A DNA stretch of 64,000 nt from Pseudomonas sp. BBP2017. Lineage in GTDB: Bacteria; Pseudomonadota; Gammaproteobacteria; Pseudomonadales; Pseudomonadaceae. The stretch spans positions 496,001 to 560,000 of the forward strand of contig NZ_PVZN01000002.1 of NCBI RefSeq assembly GCF_003024385.1, given 5' to 3'. A model generated the notes under the pieces. The model was not told the DNA's origin. It ran no database searches and saw only the letters and a program-made list of their open reading frames with translations. Of the stretch, positions 32,331 through 41,563 are shown in pieces; the first letter of the stretch is position 1, and each line of letters begins with the position of its first letter. A program made the position numbers and the translations under genes.

Positions 32331-35215
32331 CGCCGTACCTGCGCTTTTGTCCCGGCGCTACGCTCATGGCGACGTTCGTCGAGCAGGCGTTGTTGTTCGT
32401 CGCTGAACGCCTGATGGCGTTTTTGCCACTCGGAAGGATGGTAAACGCGGCTGACCTGCACGGCGGTTACCTTGTACTCCGGACAGTTGGTGGCCCAATC
32501 GGAGTTGTCGGTGGTGATCACGTTGGCACCCGATTCAGGGAAGTGGAAGGTAGTGTACACCACGCCTGGGGCAACCCGCTCGGTGACCCGCGCCCGCAGT
32601 ACGGTCTGTCCGGCGCGGCTGCCGATGCCGACCCAGTCGCCTTCGTTGATGCCGCGGTTCTCGGCGTCGCTCGGGTGAATTTCCAGGCGGTCTTCGGCGT
32701 GCCAGGCGACGTTGTCGGTACGCCGGGTCTGGGCGCCGACGTTGTACTGGCTGAGAATGCGCCCGGTGGTCAACAGCAACGGATAGCGACTGTTAACCTT
32801 TTCATCGGTGGGTACGTAGCCGGTGAGCATGAAGCGTCCCTTGCCACGCACGAATTCTTCGACGTGCATGATCGGCGTGCCGTCCGGTGCCGCAGCGTTG
32901 CATGGCCACTGCAGGCTGCCATGGCGTTCCAGTGAGGCGTAGCTGACGTTGCTGAACGTCGGCGTCAGGCTGGCGATTTCATCCATGATTTGCGATGGAT
33001 GCTGGTAGTTCATCGGATAGCCCAAGGCGTTAGCCAGGGCCACCGTGCCTTCCCAGTCGGCCTTGCCGCTCAGAGGCTCCATGACTTTGCGTACCCGGGA
33101 GATGCGTCGCTCGGCGTTGGTGAAGGTGCCGTCTTTTTCCAGGAACGAGGCACCCGGCAGGAACACATGGGCGAACTTGGCGGTTTCGTTGAGGAAGATG
33201 TCCTGAACCACCACGCATTCCATGGCCGACAGCGCCGCGGTGACGTGCTGGGTATTAGGGTCGCTCTGGGCGATGTCTTCGCCCTGGCAGTACAGGCCCT
33301 TGAAGCTGCCGGCCAGTGCAGACTCGAACATGTTGGGGATGCGCAGGCCCGGATCGGGCTGCAGAGTGACGTTCCAGGCCTTTTCGAACTGCGTCCGTAC
33401 CCCCTCGTTGGAGACGTGTCGGTAACCGGGCAGTTCGTGGGGGAAGGAGCCCATGTCGCAGGAACCCTGAACGTTGTTCTGCCCACGTAGCGGGTTCACC
33501 CCCACGCCTTCGCGGCCGATGTTGCCAGTAGCCATGGCCAGGTTGGCGATGCCCATGACTGCGGTACTGCCCTGGCTGTGCTCGGTGACGCCCAGGCCGT
33601 AGTAGATCGCCGCGTTGCCGCCGGTGGCATACAAGCGCGCAGCGGCACGGATGTTGGCAGGCTCTACGCCGCAGACAGGGCCAAGGGCTTCTGGTGAGTT
33701 TTCCGCGCGGCTGACGAACGCTTTCCAACGAACGAAATCGCTGCCCTCGCAACGGGCGTCGATAAAGCCCTGGTTGAGCAGACCTTCGGTGACGATGACG
33801 TGGGCCAGGGTGTTGAGCATGGCGACGTTGGTGCCCGGGCGCAGGGCCAGGTGCAGTTCGGCGCGGGCATGCACCGAGTCCACCAGATCAATGCGACGTG
33901 GGTCGATGACGATCAGCCGTGCGCCTTCACGCAGGCGGCGTTTGAGCAGGGAGGCGAACACCGGGTGAGCGTCGCTGGGGTTGGCGCCCATCACCAGGAT
34001 CACGTCGGCCTGCATCACCGAGTCGAAACTCTGAGTGCCGGCAGACTCGCCCAGGGTTTGCTTCAGGCCATAGCCGGTCGGTGAGTGGCAGACCCGCGCA
34101 CAGGTGTCGACGTTGTTGTTGCCAAACGCGGCACGCACCAGTTTTTGCACCAGGTAGGTTTCTTCGTTGGTGCAGCGGCTGGAGGTAATGCCGCCAATGG
34201 CGTCGCGACCGTATTTTTTCTGCAGCCGGCGCAATTCACTGGCGGCGTAGGTTACTGCTTCATCCCAGCTGACTTCCTGCCAAGGGTCGTGAATGGACGT
34301 GCGGATCATCGGTTTGGTGATGCGATCCGGATGGGTGGCGTACCCCCAGGCAAAGCGCCCTTTGACGCAGGAATGGCCGTGGTTGGCCTGGCCGTTCTTG
34401 TCCGGAACCATGCGTACCAGCTGGTCGCCTTGCATCTCGGCACGGAACGAACAGCCCACACCGCAGTAGGCGCAGGTGGTGATCACGCCATGTTCGGGCT
34501 GACCCAGTTCGACCACGCTTTTCTCCATCAGCGTCGCGGTCGGGCAGGCTTGCACACAGGCACCGCAGGACACGCATTCTGAGTCGAGGAAGTTGTCGCC
34601 ACCGGCGGCGGCTACCCGGGATGCGAAACCGCGCCCGGTAATTGTCAGGGCAAAAGTGCCTTGAATTTCTTCGCACGCGCGTACGCAGCGGTTGCAGACG
34701 ATGCACTTGCTCGGGTCGAATTCGAAGTAGGGGTTGGAGGTGTCTTTATTGTCGGCCAGATGGTTGGCGCCTTCATAGCCGTAGCGCACTTCACGCAGGC
34801 CGACCTGGCCGGCGACGGTTTGCAGCTCGCAGTTGCCGTTGGCCGAGCAGGTCAGGCAATCGAGCGGGTGATCGGAGATGTACAGCTCCATGACGTTGCG
34901 GCGCAGGGTCGCAAGCTTCGGCGTCTGGGTGTGCACGCTCATGCCTTCGCTGACCGGCGTGGTGCAGGACGCCGGGTAGCCGCGCATGCCGTCGATCTCC
35001 ACCAGGCACATGCGGCAGGAGCCGAAGGCTTCCAGGCTGTCGGTGGCGCACAGTTTGGGAATGGTGGTGCCCAGCAGCGCGGCAGCGCGCATCACTGAGG
35101 TGCCTTCGGGCACGCTGATGCTGCGGCCGTCGATGTTCAGGGTGATTTGCACCTGGCTGTCGCGGGCTGGAGTGCCGAGATCGATATCGGTTTTCGGGTC
35201 GAAGAGGGTGATCAT
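32327..35215 (-). CDS. fdsA: NAD-dependent formate dehydrogenase, alpha (molybdopterin) subunit
   Basis: 962 residues from the ATG at 35215. N-terminal [2Fe-2S] ferredoxin-like domain (SCRMCLVEIDG), the C-x2-C-x-C-type 4Fe-4S motifs (PSKCIVCNRCVRACEE; SECVSCGACVQACPT), the fourth cluster at TTCAYCGVGC, and the molybdenum-binding cysteine in CARVCHSPTGYGLKQ, where some enzymes have selenocysteine. Further motifs EVSWDEAV, MGANPSDAHPV and LRGQNNVQGSCDMG are typical. It oxidises formate to CO2 at the Mo/W-bis-MGD site in the cytoplasm and passes electrons through FdsB to NAD+. Coupled ATGA start. Confidence 0.95.
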   Translation of the reverse strand: MITLFDPKTDIDLGTPARDSQVQITLNIDGRSISVPEGTSVMRAAALLGTTIPKLCATDSLEAFGSCRMCLVEIDGMRGYPASCTTPVSEGMSVHTQTPKLATLRRNVMELYISDHPLDCLTCSANGNCELQTVAGQVGLREVRYGYEGANHLADNKDTSNPYFEFDPSKCIVCNRCVRACEEIQGTFALTITGRGFASRVAAAGGDNFLDSECVSCGACVQACPTATLMEKSVVELGQPEHGVITTCAYCGVGCSFRAEMQGDQLVRMVPDKNGQANHGHSCVKGRFAWGYATHPDRITKPMIRTSIHDPWQEVSWDEAVTYAASELRRLQKKYGRDAIGGITSSRCTNEETYLVQKLVRAAFGNNNVDTCARVCHSPTGYGLKQTLGESAGTQSFDSVMQADVILVMGANPSDAHPVFASLLKRRLREGARLIVIDPRRIDLVDSVHARAELHLALRPGTNVAMLNTLAHVIVTEGLLNQGFIDARCEGSDFVRWKAFVSRAENSPEALGPVCGVEPANIRAAARLYATGGNAAIYYGLGVTEHSQGSTAVMGIANLAMATGNIGREGVGVNPLRGQNNVQGSCDMGSFPHELPGYRHVSNEGVRTQFEKAWNVTLQPDPGLRIPNMFESALAGSFKGLYCQGEDIAQSDPNTQHVTAALSAMECVVVQDIFLNETAKFAHVFLPGASFLEKDGTFTNAERRISRVRKVMEPLSGKADWEGTVALANALGYPMNYQHPSQIMDEIASLTPTFSNVSYASLERHGSLQWPCNAAAPDGTPIMHVEEFVRGKGRFMLTGYVPTDEKVNSRYPLLLTTGRILSQYNVGAQTRRTDNVAWHAEDRLEIHPSDAENRGINEGDWVGIGSRAGQTVLRARVTERVAPGVVYTTFHFPESGANVITTDNSDWATNCPEYKVTAVQVSRVYHPSEWQKRHQAFSDEQQRLLDERRHERSAGTKAQVRR

Positions 35216-36774
35216 TGGTCGGCCTCCGAAGCTTGCAGACCGAAGTCGGCGGGGAAGTGCTTGAGGGCGCTGAGGACCGGATAGGAGGTCATGCCGCCCA
35301 ACGCGCACAGCGAACCGTATTGCATTGTGTCGCACAGGTCCTTGAGGATGATTGCCTGCTCATCGCGACCGCTCTGCTCAGGCGCGGCCAGCAGACGGTC
35401 GATCACCTCAACGCCACGGGTCGAGCCAATGCGGCATGGGGTGCATTTGCCACAGGATTCCTCGGCGCAGAACTGCATGGCAAAACGCGCCATGCGGGCC
35501 ATGTCCAGGCTGTCGTCAGCCACCACCACACCACCGTGACCGAGCATGGCGCCGAGGGCGGCGAAGGCTTCGTAATCCAGCGGCGTGTCGAACTGCGACG
35601 GCGGTACCCAGGTGCCGAGAGGGCCGCCAACCTGCGCGGCCTTCAGCGGCCGGCCACTGGCGGTACCACCACCGTAGACTTCCACCAGTTCCCGCAGGGT
35701 CAGGCCAAAGGCCCGTTCCACCAGGCCGCCGTGACGAATATTGCCCGCCAGCTGGAAGGGCATGGTGCCGAGGGAGCGGCCCATGCCGTAGTCGCGGTAG
35801 AACTGCGCACCCTTGGCCAGAATCAGTGGCACCGAGGCCAGCGTCAATACGTTGTGCACCAGGGTCGGCATTCCGAACAGCCCCTGCAACGCGGGGATCG
35901 GCGGCTTGGCGCGGACGATCCCGCGCTTGCCTTCGAGGGAGTCCAGCAGCGCGGTTTCCTCACCGCAGATGTAAGCGCCGGCACCGACCCGCACTTCCAT
36001 ATCGAAGGCCAGTCCGCTGCCACCGACATTGGCGCCGAGGCAACCGGCGGACCGGGCAATGTCCAGCGCCTCGCGCAGGGTGGCCACGGCTTGTGGATAT
36101 TCCGAGCGTACATAGATGTAGCCGTAGCTGGCGCCGACGGTGATACCGGCTATGGTCATGCCTTCGATCAGCAAGAAGGGGTCGCCTTCCATCAACATGC
36201 GGTCGGCGAAGGTGCCGGAATCGCCTTCGTCGGCGTTGCAGACAATGTATTTCTGCGCAGCCTGAGTGTCGCGGACCGTGCGCCATTTGATTCCGGCCGG
36301 GAATGCCGCGCCGCCACGGCCCCGCAGACCCGATTCGAATACGCTGGTTGCGGTGTGCTCGCCGCCCAGGGCGATGGCCCGGCTCAAGCCTTCGAAACCA
36401 CCGTGAGCCCGGTAATCCTCGAGGGACAGTGGCCGGGTAATGCCGGCGCGGGCAAACAACAGGCGTTGTTGAGTCTTTAGATAAGGCAACGCCTCTACCA
36501 GCCCCAAGGCCAACGGATGAGCGGGTGGCTCGCCTTGCAGCGCATCAAGCAAGGACGTCACATCGGCAGCGGTCAGCGGGCCGAAGCCGATACGACCTTG
36601 TGGGCTGTCCATTTCCAGAAGCGGTTCCAGCCAGTACAGGCCGCGCGAGCTGGTGCGTTGCAAGTCCAGCGGCAGATTGCGCTCCCGGGCCTGAGTGGCA
36701 AGGGCCACGGCCACCTCATCGGCGCCCACGGCACGGGCAAGAGAATCACAGGGCAGATAAAGCGTCGGCATCAT
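35212..36774 (-). CDS. fdsB: NAD-dependent formate dehydrogenase, beta (diaphorase) subunit
   Basis: 520 residues from the first of two adjacent ATGs, overlapping the fdsG stop. N-terminal thioredoxin-like part, then the NuoF-like domain: RGRGGAAFPAGIKW (NADH/FMN loop), CNADEGDSGTFADR, GAGAYICGEETALLDSLEG and the C-terminal 4Fe-4S motif ESCGKCTPCRIGS. It transfers electrons from FdsA to NAD+. Third-to-last in the operon order fdsG-fdsB-fdsA-fdsD. Confidence 0.95.
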   Translation of the reverse strand: MMPTLYLPCDSLARAVGADEVAVALATQARERNLPLDLQRTSSRGLYWLEPLLEMDSPQGRIGFGPLTAADVTSLLDALQGEPPAHPLALGLVEALPYLKTQQRLLFARAGITRPLSLEDYRAHGGFEGLSRAIALGGEHTATSVFESGLRGRGGAAFPAGIKWRTVRDTQAAQKYIVCNADEGDSGTFADRMLMEGDPFLLIEGMTIAGITVGASYGYIYVRSEYPQAVATLREALDIARSAGCLGANVGGSGLAFDMEVRVGAGAYICGEETALLDSLEGKRGIVRAKPPIPALQGLFGMPTLVHNVLTLASVPLILAKGAQFYRDYGMGRSLGTMPFQLAGNIRHGGLVERAFGLTLRELVEVYGGGTASGRPLKAAQVGGPLGTWVPPSQFDTPLDYEAFAALGAMLGHGGVVVADDSLDMARMARFAMQFCAEESCGKCTPCRIGSTRGVEVIDRLLAAPEQSGRDEQAIILKDLCDTMQYGSLCALGGMTSYPVLSALKHFPADFGLQASEADQ

Positions 36775-37247
36775 GCGTCCTCCCGGCAAGCATCGAGCAG
36801 GGCATCCAGACGCTCGGCGTTGAGCCGCGCATGCACCTGACCATCCAGTTCCAGGGCGGGCGAGCAGGCGCAGGCGCCGAGGCAATACACCGGGCGCAGA
36901 CTGATGTTGCCGTCGGCACTGCTGCCGTGGTCGTCCAGTTGCAGACGTTCGCGCAACTGCGCGGCAAGCTGCTCGGCGCCGCGGCTCTTACAGGACTCGG
37001 CCCGACACAGACGCAGAATATGCCGCGCCGGCGGCGTGGTGCGAAAATCATGGTAAAAGCTGATTATTCCACGCAACTCGGCCTGACTCTGATTGAGGGC
37101 GTGGGCAATCTCGGGGATGACGGCATCCGGGATGTAACCGATGGTTTCCTGAATCTCATGAAGAATGGGCAGCAGCGCGCCGGGGGAGCCCTTGTAGCGC
37201 TTGAGCAGACAATCGACCTTTGGCAGGTGCAACATCTCATTAGGCAT
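36771..37247 (-). CDS. fdsG: NAD-dependent formate dehydrogenase, gamma subunit
   Basis: 158 residues, NuoE-like. Four cysteines of the [2Fe-2S] cluster: C-x4-C in LRLCRAESC and C-x3-C in YCLGACAC. It heads the operon and is followed with translational overlap by fdsB, fdsA and fdsD. The fdsC chaperone gene, often between fdsA and fdsD, is absent here. Confidence 0.93.
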   Translation of the reverse strand: MPNEMLHLPKVDCLLKRYKGSPGALLPILHEIQETIGYIPDAVIPEIAHALNQSQAELRGIISFYHDFRTTPPARHILRLCRAESCKSRGAEQLAAQLRERLQLDDHGSSADGNISLRPVYCLGACACSPALELDGQVHARLNAERLDALLDACREDA

Positions 37248-37530
37248 ATGGCATTCCTCACGGTCACGGACAAACCTGGCAGTTGTCGGTCGTCCGCAAG
37301 TGTCGGCTGCGGCGTTTACACCACGTCACAGTGTCGTGGTACTTTCAGGCCGTTGGCCAGGGCACCCTGAGCGGGCATCTTGTTGGGCCCGCTGCGATCT
37401 CTGCTGCACCGCTTCAGGGCATATAAAGGCAGCTTGCCACGCTGCCTTTGATTGATATGTACCCAGACGACCCTTTGAGTTCTATTTGCGACCAGCTTTT
37501 CAGTCTAGAAGATCGAGGGCCAAAGTGTCA

Positions 37531-37620
37531 TTTGCGGCAGACGCACTATGTCGGCGTATCAGCCTGGAACCGGGTCAGTCATGGTCGGTGTCGGAACACC
37601 TCAAGCGGGGCGGATTTTGA
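37531..37620 (+). pseudogene. Remnant of the C-terminus of a beta-CASP metallo-hydrolase
   Basis: Reads FAADALCRRISLEPGQ then SWSVSEHLKRGGF and a stop, against HAADTLRRRISLELGW then SVSVPEHLES in the intact protein ending at 6500. The DNA match is also visible (shared CGGCGTATCAGCCTGGA). Only about 29 codons remain, with no start. Not a gene, but a trace of a former paralog. Confidence 0.7.
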
Positions 37621-37682
37621 TCCGTGGTCCAGGCTCGTGAATTTTTTGTGGCCTTTGAAGAAAGGTGGCATCCGGTACAAAC

Positions 37683-37735
37683 ACCATGGTGATAAGCAAG
37701 GCGCCAAGCAGTAATGACCGCAAGGCTACGGAAAT
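37683..37735 (-). pseudogene. Remnant of the N-terminus of a Na+/H+ antiporter
   Basis: The minus strand reads ISVALRSLLLGALLITMV, which aligns codon by codon with MSIALWSLLLGVLLITMV of the intact antiporter starting at 41386; the start codon itself is ATT instead of ATG. After this the sequence diverges. A short decayed copy. Confidence 0.6.
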
Positions 37736-37775
37736 GGCGTTCAACTCTAAGTGGGTTTTCTTGAGCTGAACCCAG

Positions 37776-38048
37776 CTAGACGTAGGGTTGACCACCAAAT
37801 CCCCTCGGGAGTCGCTGCAGCCCCGGCATGGCGGTGAGCTTGTCCTTCCAGGTTTCGCGCCAATTATTGGCGATGTGAAGGCCCTTGGCTCTGCGCGCTG
37901 CGTTGCGTGCATCTTTACGGGCATCTTTGAATGCGTCGGTGCTGCGACAGCTGCGGCATTTCACGCGCGTCAGCTCAGTGGTTGAGATTAGATTATCGCC
38001 ATGATGGCCGCAGGCGAGATGTCCGGCGACCTTAAAGTGAGTGATCAT
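37776..38048 (-). CDS. Small Zn-ribbon-like hypothetical protein
   Basis: 90 residues from the ATG at 38048, which has GGAGG eight bases upstream. Contains CGHHG and, after 17 residues, KCRSCRS, together a likely zinc-binding pair, followed by a basic helical region (KDARKDARNAARRAKGL). No family recognised. It may bind nucleic acid; that is inference from the composition. Confidence 0.6.
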   Translation of the reverse strand: MITHFKVAGHLACGHHGDNLISTTELTRVKCRSCRSTDAFKDARKDARNAARRAKGLHIANNWRETWKDKLTAMPGLQRLPRGFGGQPYV

Positions 38049-38759
38049 TGGTGAGCCTCCTCGTGATGAGTGCGGTGCAGGGAGCAATCCGATACGTAGC
38101 GCGGGAGCGCCCCCAGTAATCCAGTTTTTCAAGTCTGACCGATAGTGGGCCGATGTTCTGTTCGCTGAAGCACATATCTACAGCAGATAGCGGACTGAGC
38201 CGGTGCTGGCCGGCCAGGAAAGAACCGTGCTCGGCCCTCTACACATGTCACGTAGCGTCAAAGACGTGCTGGTTTTCTCCAAGGTCATCAAGGTCGGTCG
38301 ACCTCGACGCTGAAGCAGCTTTGTGTCGTTGTTTCGCCGCTTGAATAGGGTGGTGGTGGAACCATAAGACCGCTAACGACCAGTAGCTCGCCTTCACCTG
38401 CGCATCATGTTTTGATTTTTTACATGAGCGACTATTTCGGCCGCTCTCTGCCCGCCAGAAGACTGGAAGCATTGTGTGCTTTCCGGATAACTCTTACAGA
38501 TCTTAGGGGGAGTGAAAGTGTATTTTTACTCGCTCGCCTGACTCACGGGATCTTTACCGACGCATGGGCTGCAGGTTTTTTGCATCGGGCGAAATTGTTC
38601 ACCTGCATTTGGAGTAATGTTCCTCCTGCCTATCACCGTCCCGCTCGACATGGCCTGGCTCATCTTTCCTGTGGTGAGGTCAGGGGAGAGAGTGACGATA
38701 CCTCACAAGATAGCGCTCAATGTGATCGTCCCTAACGCTGAGTTATTGCACGTCTTGGT
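38049..38759. other. Intergenic region with no supported gene
   Basis: 711 bp between the small Zn-ribbon gene and the insertion sequence. Its right end (38744-38759) is the original 3' end of the antiporter gene cut off by the insertion. Open frames of 60-107 codons occur (for example 38412-38735) but lack ribosome sites and protein-like composition. Confidence 0.5.
38755..38759. repeat. 5-bp target-site duplication, left copy
   Basis: TTGGT directly flanks the left end of the IS element and is repeated at 40088-40092 right of it. Confidence 0.8.
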
Positions 38760-38796
38760 TGGACTTGCCCCTACAAAACCGGACACCAACTCCCCG

Positions 38797-39672
38797 TTAA
38801 ATTGATGCTGCGGCCAAGCGCCTGAACTCCCTCGGCGAGCGATAGTTCAAAGCGCTGTGCGGATGCTGCTCGTTGTAATGCTCAAAGGCAATGGCCAGGT
38901 TGCGCAGCGCCGTTTCTCGATCCGGCTTGGGCATGTGCGCCACGTAATCGCGCTTGATCGTCTTCACGAAACTCTCGGCCATGCCGTTGCTCTGTGGGCT
39001 GCGCACTGGCGTGGTTACCGGCTGCAGGCCGATCTGCCGAGCAAACAGGCGCATCTGTTCGGCGGTGTAGGCCGAACCGTTGTCGCTTAGCCATTGCACC
39101 GGCGTGGTGGGCAGTTGATCACCAAAGCGCTTCTCCACGCTTTCCAGCATCAAGTCGCGGATGTCATCGCCGCTGTACCTGGTCGGGATGGCGACCCAGC
39201 CAATGGCTTCGCGATCACAGCAATCCAGGGCGAAGGTCACGCTCAGTTTGGCGCCGTCTTCGCAGCGGAACTCAAAGCCGTCCGAGCACCAGCGCGTATC
39301 GCTGGTTTGCACGGCAATACGGCCTTCGTGCCGACACGGCACGCCGGGCTGTTTGATTCGGCGCTCAAGCAGTAGTTTGTGATCACGCATCACTCGGTAA
39401 ACCCGCTTCACATTGATTGCCGGCAGCGACTGGGTTTCACGGGTGCGACGCAGCAAACCCCAGACACGGCGGTAGCCATAGCTGGGCAGTTCGCTGACCT
39501 GATGCTGGATTTCAGCGACCAGATCCGCATCGTTAACAGGTCTGTTTCGCCGAGCTTTGGGCGATACCGATTGCTTGATTCGAACCGTTAATTGCGAGCG
39601 CGCCACACCGAGACATTCGCTGACCAGTTTCACTGGTCGTCCCCCGGCAACAAGGGTGAGTGCGCAATCCAT
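38797..39672 (-). CDS. IS3-family transposase OrfB (DDE integrase domain)
   Basis: 291 residues. rve-type integrase core with the DDE triad: D in [14 protein letters not shown] in [12 protein letters not shown], and E in [12 protein letters not shown]. Preceded by the HTH_21 region [12 protein letters not shown]. The start ATG at 39672 lies inside orfA, in the -1 frame, as usual for a fusion made by programmed frameshifting. Ends [17 protein letters not shown]. Appears intact. Confidence 0.92.
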   Translation of the reverse strand: MDCALTLVAGGRPVKLVSECLGVARSQLTVRIKQSVSPKARRNRPVNDADLVAEIQHQVSELPSYGYRRVWGLLRRTRETQSLPAINVKRVYRVMRDHKLLLERRIKQPGVPCRHEGRIAVQTSDTRWCSDGFEFRCEDGAKLSVTFALDCCDREAIGWVAIPTRYSGDDIRDLMLESVEKRFGDQLPTTPVQWLSDNGSAYTAEQMRLFARQIGLQPVTTPVRSPQSNGMAESFVKTIKRDYVAHMPKPDRETALRNLAIAFEHYNEQHPHSALNYRSPREFRRLAAASI

Positions 39673-39983
39673 TTTCGCGACCGGGCGATTTCCACGGCCT
39701 CTTTGAGGATTTCCGCTTCCATCGTTTTCTTGCCCAGCATGCGTTGCAGTTCACGAGTCTGCTTGAGCGCATCGCTCAGCTCGGAGGCCGGCACCACGGC
39801 TTCGCCAGCACTGACCGCCGACACGCTGCCGTCTTGGTACAGCTTGCGCCACAGGAACAGCTGGTTGGCATTGATGCCGTTGCGCCGAGCGACGACCGAC
39901 ACACTTTGTCCTGGCTCAAGGCTCTCGCGAACCATGGCCAGTTTTTGCTCTGGGCTCCAGCGGCGGCGCCGCTCCTGGCCCAA
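39630..39983 (-). CDS. IS3-family transposase OrfA (HTH protein)
   Basis: 117 residues from a TTG. Has the HTH_Tnp_1 domain [45 protein letters not shown] and a leucine-zipper-like stretch before the end. An ATG at 40017 begins [13 protein letters not shown] in another frame; one base change would join it to this protein, so orfA may carry a frameshift near its start. It overlaps orfB by 43 bp. Confidence 0.82.
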   Translation of the reverse strand: MGQERRRRWSPEQKLAMVRESLEPGQSVSVVARRNGINANQLFLWRKLYQDGSVSAVSAGEAVVPASELSDALKQTRELQRMLGKKTMEAEILKEAVEIARSRKWIAHSPLLPGDDQ

Positions 39984-40084
39984 AAGCTCCCCACTCTATA
40001 TCGTTGCTGTTAGTCATAAAAATAACCGTTTGCCTATCCCTTATCGTAAGGGGGAAACGGTGTCCTGTCTTTCATGGGGCTCGT

Positions 40085-41386
40085 TCATTGGTCTTGCTGC
40101 TCATACCACTTCATCAGCGGCAGAACCGACATGCCGTGTACCACGATAGAGACAGTGACGGTCACCAACGTCAACGTTATCAATTGTTGAGCCAAGTGGG
40201 GGTTCAGGCCATGGCGAATGGCGAACATCAGGTAAAAGATGGAACCTATTCCTCGTATCCCGAACCAGCAGATCATCGTGCGTTGTGGTTTGGGCATGTG
40301 TTCACCCAACATCCCAATCGCAACGGCTAGCGAGCGCAGGGGCACAAACAACAAGGGTATGAACCACCACAAAGCTGGCCAATACACCACGTAGGGCAGT
40401 AATGCCCCTACGAACAGTACCATTCCAAGTTCGGCCAACTTTTCGAGTTGTTCATTGAAGCCGATCACTGCGCTCGTCATGGTTGCGCTGGCATGGTGGG
40501 AGTGCGTGGCCAATGCCTTGTAGGTGTGGCCGCTCACGCCAGGTCTTGTGCTCAGTGATGCCGCGTCGGGCTGCGGTTGTTCCTTGACCCTTTGTAGCGC
40601 CAGACCCGCGGCGAATACTGCCAGGAAGCCGGATGCCAGGCTCAGTTGCGCAGCGCCATAAGCCATCGCCAGCAGACCGAGTGAGAGGAATTCGTCCAGA
40701 CCTACGGCCTGTTTATAGCGCGTACGCAGGTGAACAACGAGGCTACCGATGATTGCACCTAACGTAGCGCCGATCAGCAGGCCTCCTGCTGTGGCCCAGA
40801 TCAGGTCTATTGTCCACCAACGCCAGCCCCCCCTGCCGAGGTCGTGCAGCCCCAGGAGCCCGAGGCCGAGCATCACGAAGGGAAACGCCGTCCCGTCGTT
40901 CAAGCCACCTTCCCCGGAAAGGCTGAAACGCAGGCGATCTGGATGTACTTCACTGTTAGTTTGCACCCCAGAGGCCAGCACAGGGTCTGTTGGAGCAAGG
41001 ATGCCTCCCAGCAACACAGCTGCCCCCAGTGGAAGCCCCAGTCCCCAGAAACCGACTGCTGTGATAAGCCCTACCGTGAGCACCATGGATATGAGCGCCA
41101 AGCGTAGCGGCAGCCTCCAGCGTCTGTCGGAGAATGGAACGGCACCCATCTTCAATCCCACATTGAACAGTGAGATAAGCACTGCGACCTCGGCGACCCA
41201 TTCCAGCACATCGGCATGATCCGCAGGGTCCAGTGTGATCACCGCGAGCACCGCAGGCCCTAGCGTGTAGCCGACGAAAAGGTAGACCATGGCGCTGCTC
41301 AACAGCAACCGAGCGAGTAGGGTTCCACCCAGCACCATGGTGATGAGTAAAACCCCGAGGAGTAGTGACCATAGGGCAATAGACAT
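40085..41386 (-). CDS. Na+/H+ (cation:proton) antiporter, CPA1-like, 3' end altered by IS
   Basis: 433 residues with about 12 membrane helices; motifs GGILAPTDPVLASGV, SGEGGLNDGTAFPF (transport-site ND pair) and GIRGIGSIFY are typical of CPA1/NhaP-like antiporters. The gene ends ...YEQQDQ followed by TGA from the end of the insertion sequence. Joining the flanks across the 5-bp duplication restores ...YEQQDQDVQ and TAA, so only three residues were lost and the protein is probably functional. A decayed N-terminal copy is at 37683-37735. Confidence 0.9.
   Translation of the reverse strand: MSIALWSLLLGVLLITMVLGGTLLARLLLSSAMVYLFVGYTLGPAVLAVITLDPADHADVLEWVAEVAVLISLFNVGLKMGAVPFSDRRWRLPLRLALISMVLTVGLITAVGFWGLGLPLGAAVLLGGILAPTDPVLASGVQTNSEVHPDRLRFSLSGEGGLNDGTAFPFVMLGLGLLGLHDLGRGGWRWWTIDLIWATAGGLLIGATLGAIIGSLVVHLRTRYKQAVGLDEFLSLGLLAMAYGAAQLSLASGFLAVFAAGLALQRVKEQPQPDAASLSTRPGVSGHTYKALATHSHHASATMTSAVIGFNEQLEKLAELGMVLFVGALLPYVVYWPALWWFIPLLFVPLRSLAVAIGMLGEHMPKPQRTMICWFGIRGIGSIFYLMFAIRHGLNPHLAQQLITLTLVTVTVSIVVHGMSVLPLMKWYEQQDQ
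40088..40092. repeat. 5-bp target-site duplication, right copy
   Basis: TTGGT directly follows the right end of the IS element and matches the copy at 38755-38759. Confidence 0.8.
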
Positions 41387-41563
41387 GACAGTCAGTTAAC
41401 CTGGGGCGCGTCGTAACCTTGTCTAGCATCCTCTACCGTAGGGCCAGGTACTACAGAAAACTGAATCTTTGTGCCCGAGTCTCCGGGAGGTGGAAATTCC
41501 CCTGCGGGTCTATCATTGTGAAAACAAATGTGGTTTCAGGCCATTGGCACCGTTGGTGAAATC

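Larger units (their letters stand above)
37248..37775. other. Intergenic region holding two gene remnants
   Basis: 528 bp upstream of the fds operon. Besides the fds promoter it carries a plus-strand C-terminal remnant of a beta-CASP hydrolase and a minus-strand N-terminal remnant of an antiporter, listed separately. The remainder shows no clear structure. Confidence 0.6.
38760..40087 (-). mobile_element. IS3-family (IS2-like) insertion sequence, complete
   Basis: 1328 bp. The left end begins TGGACTTGCCCC and contains AAAACCGGACACC; the reverse complement of the right end begins TGAACGAGCCCC and contains GACAGGACACC, forming imperfect terminal inverted repeats. Perfect 5-bp direct repeats TTGGT flank it. 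It carries orfA and orfB in overlapping frames. It has inserted three codons before the former stop of the neighbouring antiporter gene. Both transposase frames are on the minus strand. Confidence 0.88.

Noticed and set aside
35215..36480. 421-codon plus-strand frame
   Set aside because: Antisense to fdsB, which has full motifs; a shadow frame.
38412..38735. 107-codon frame in the gap left of the IS
   Set aside because: No ribosome site, no recognisable motif, and composition unlike neighbouring genes.
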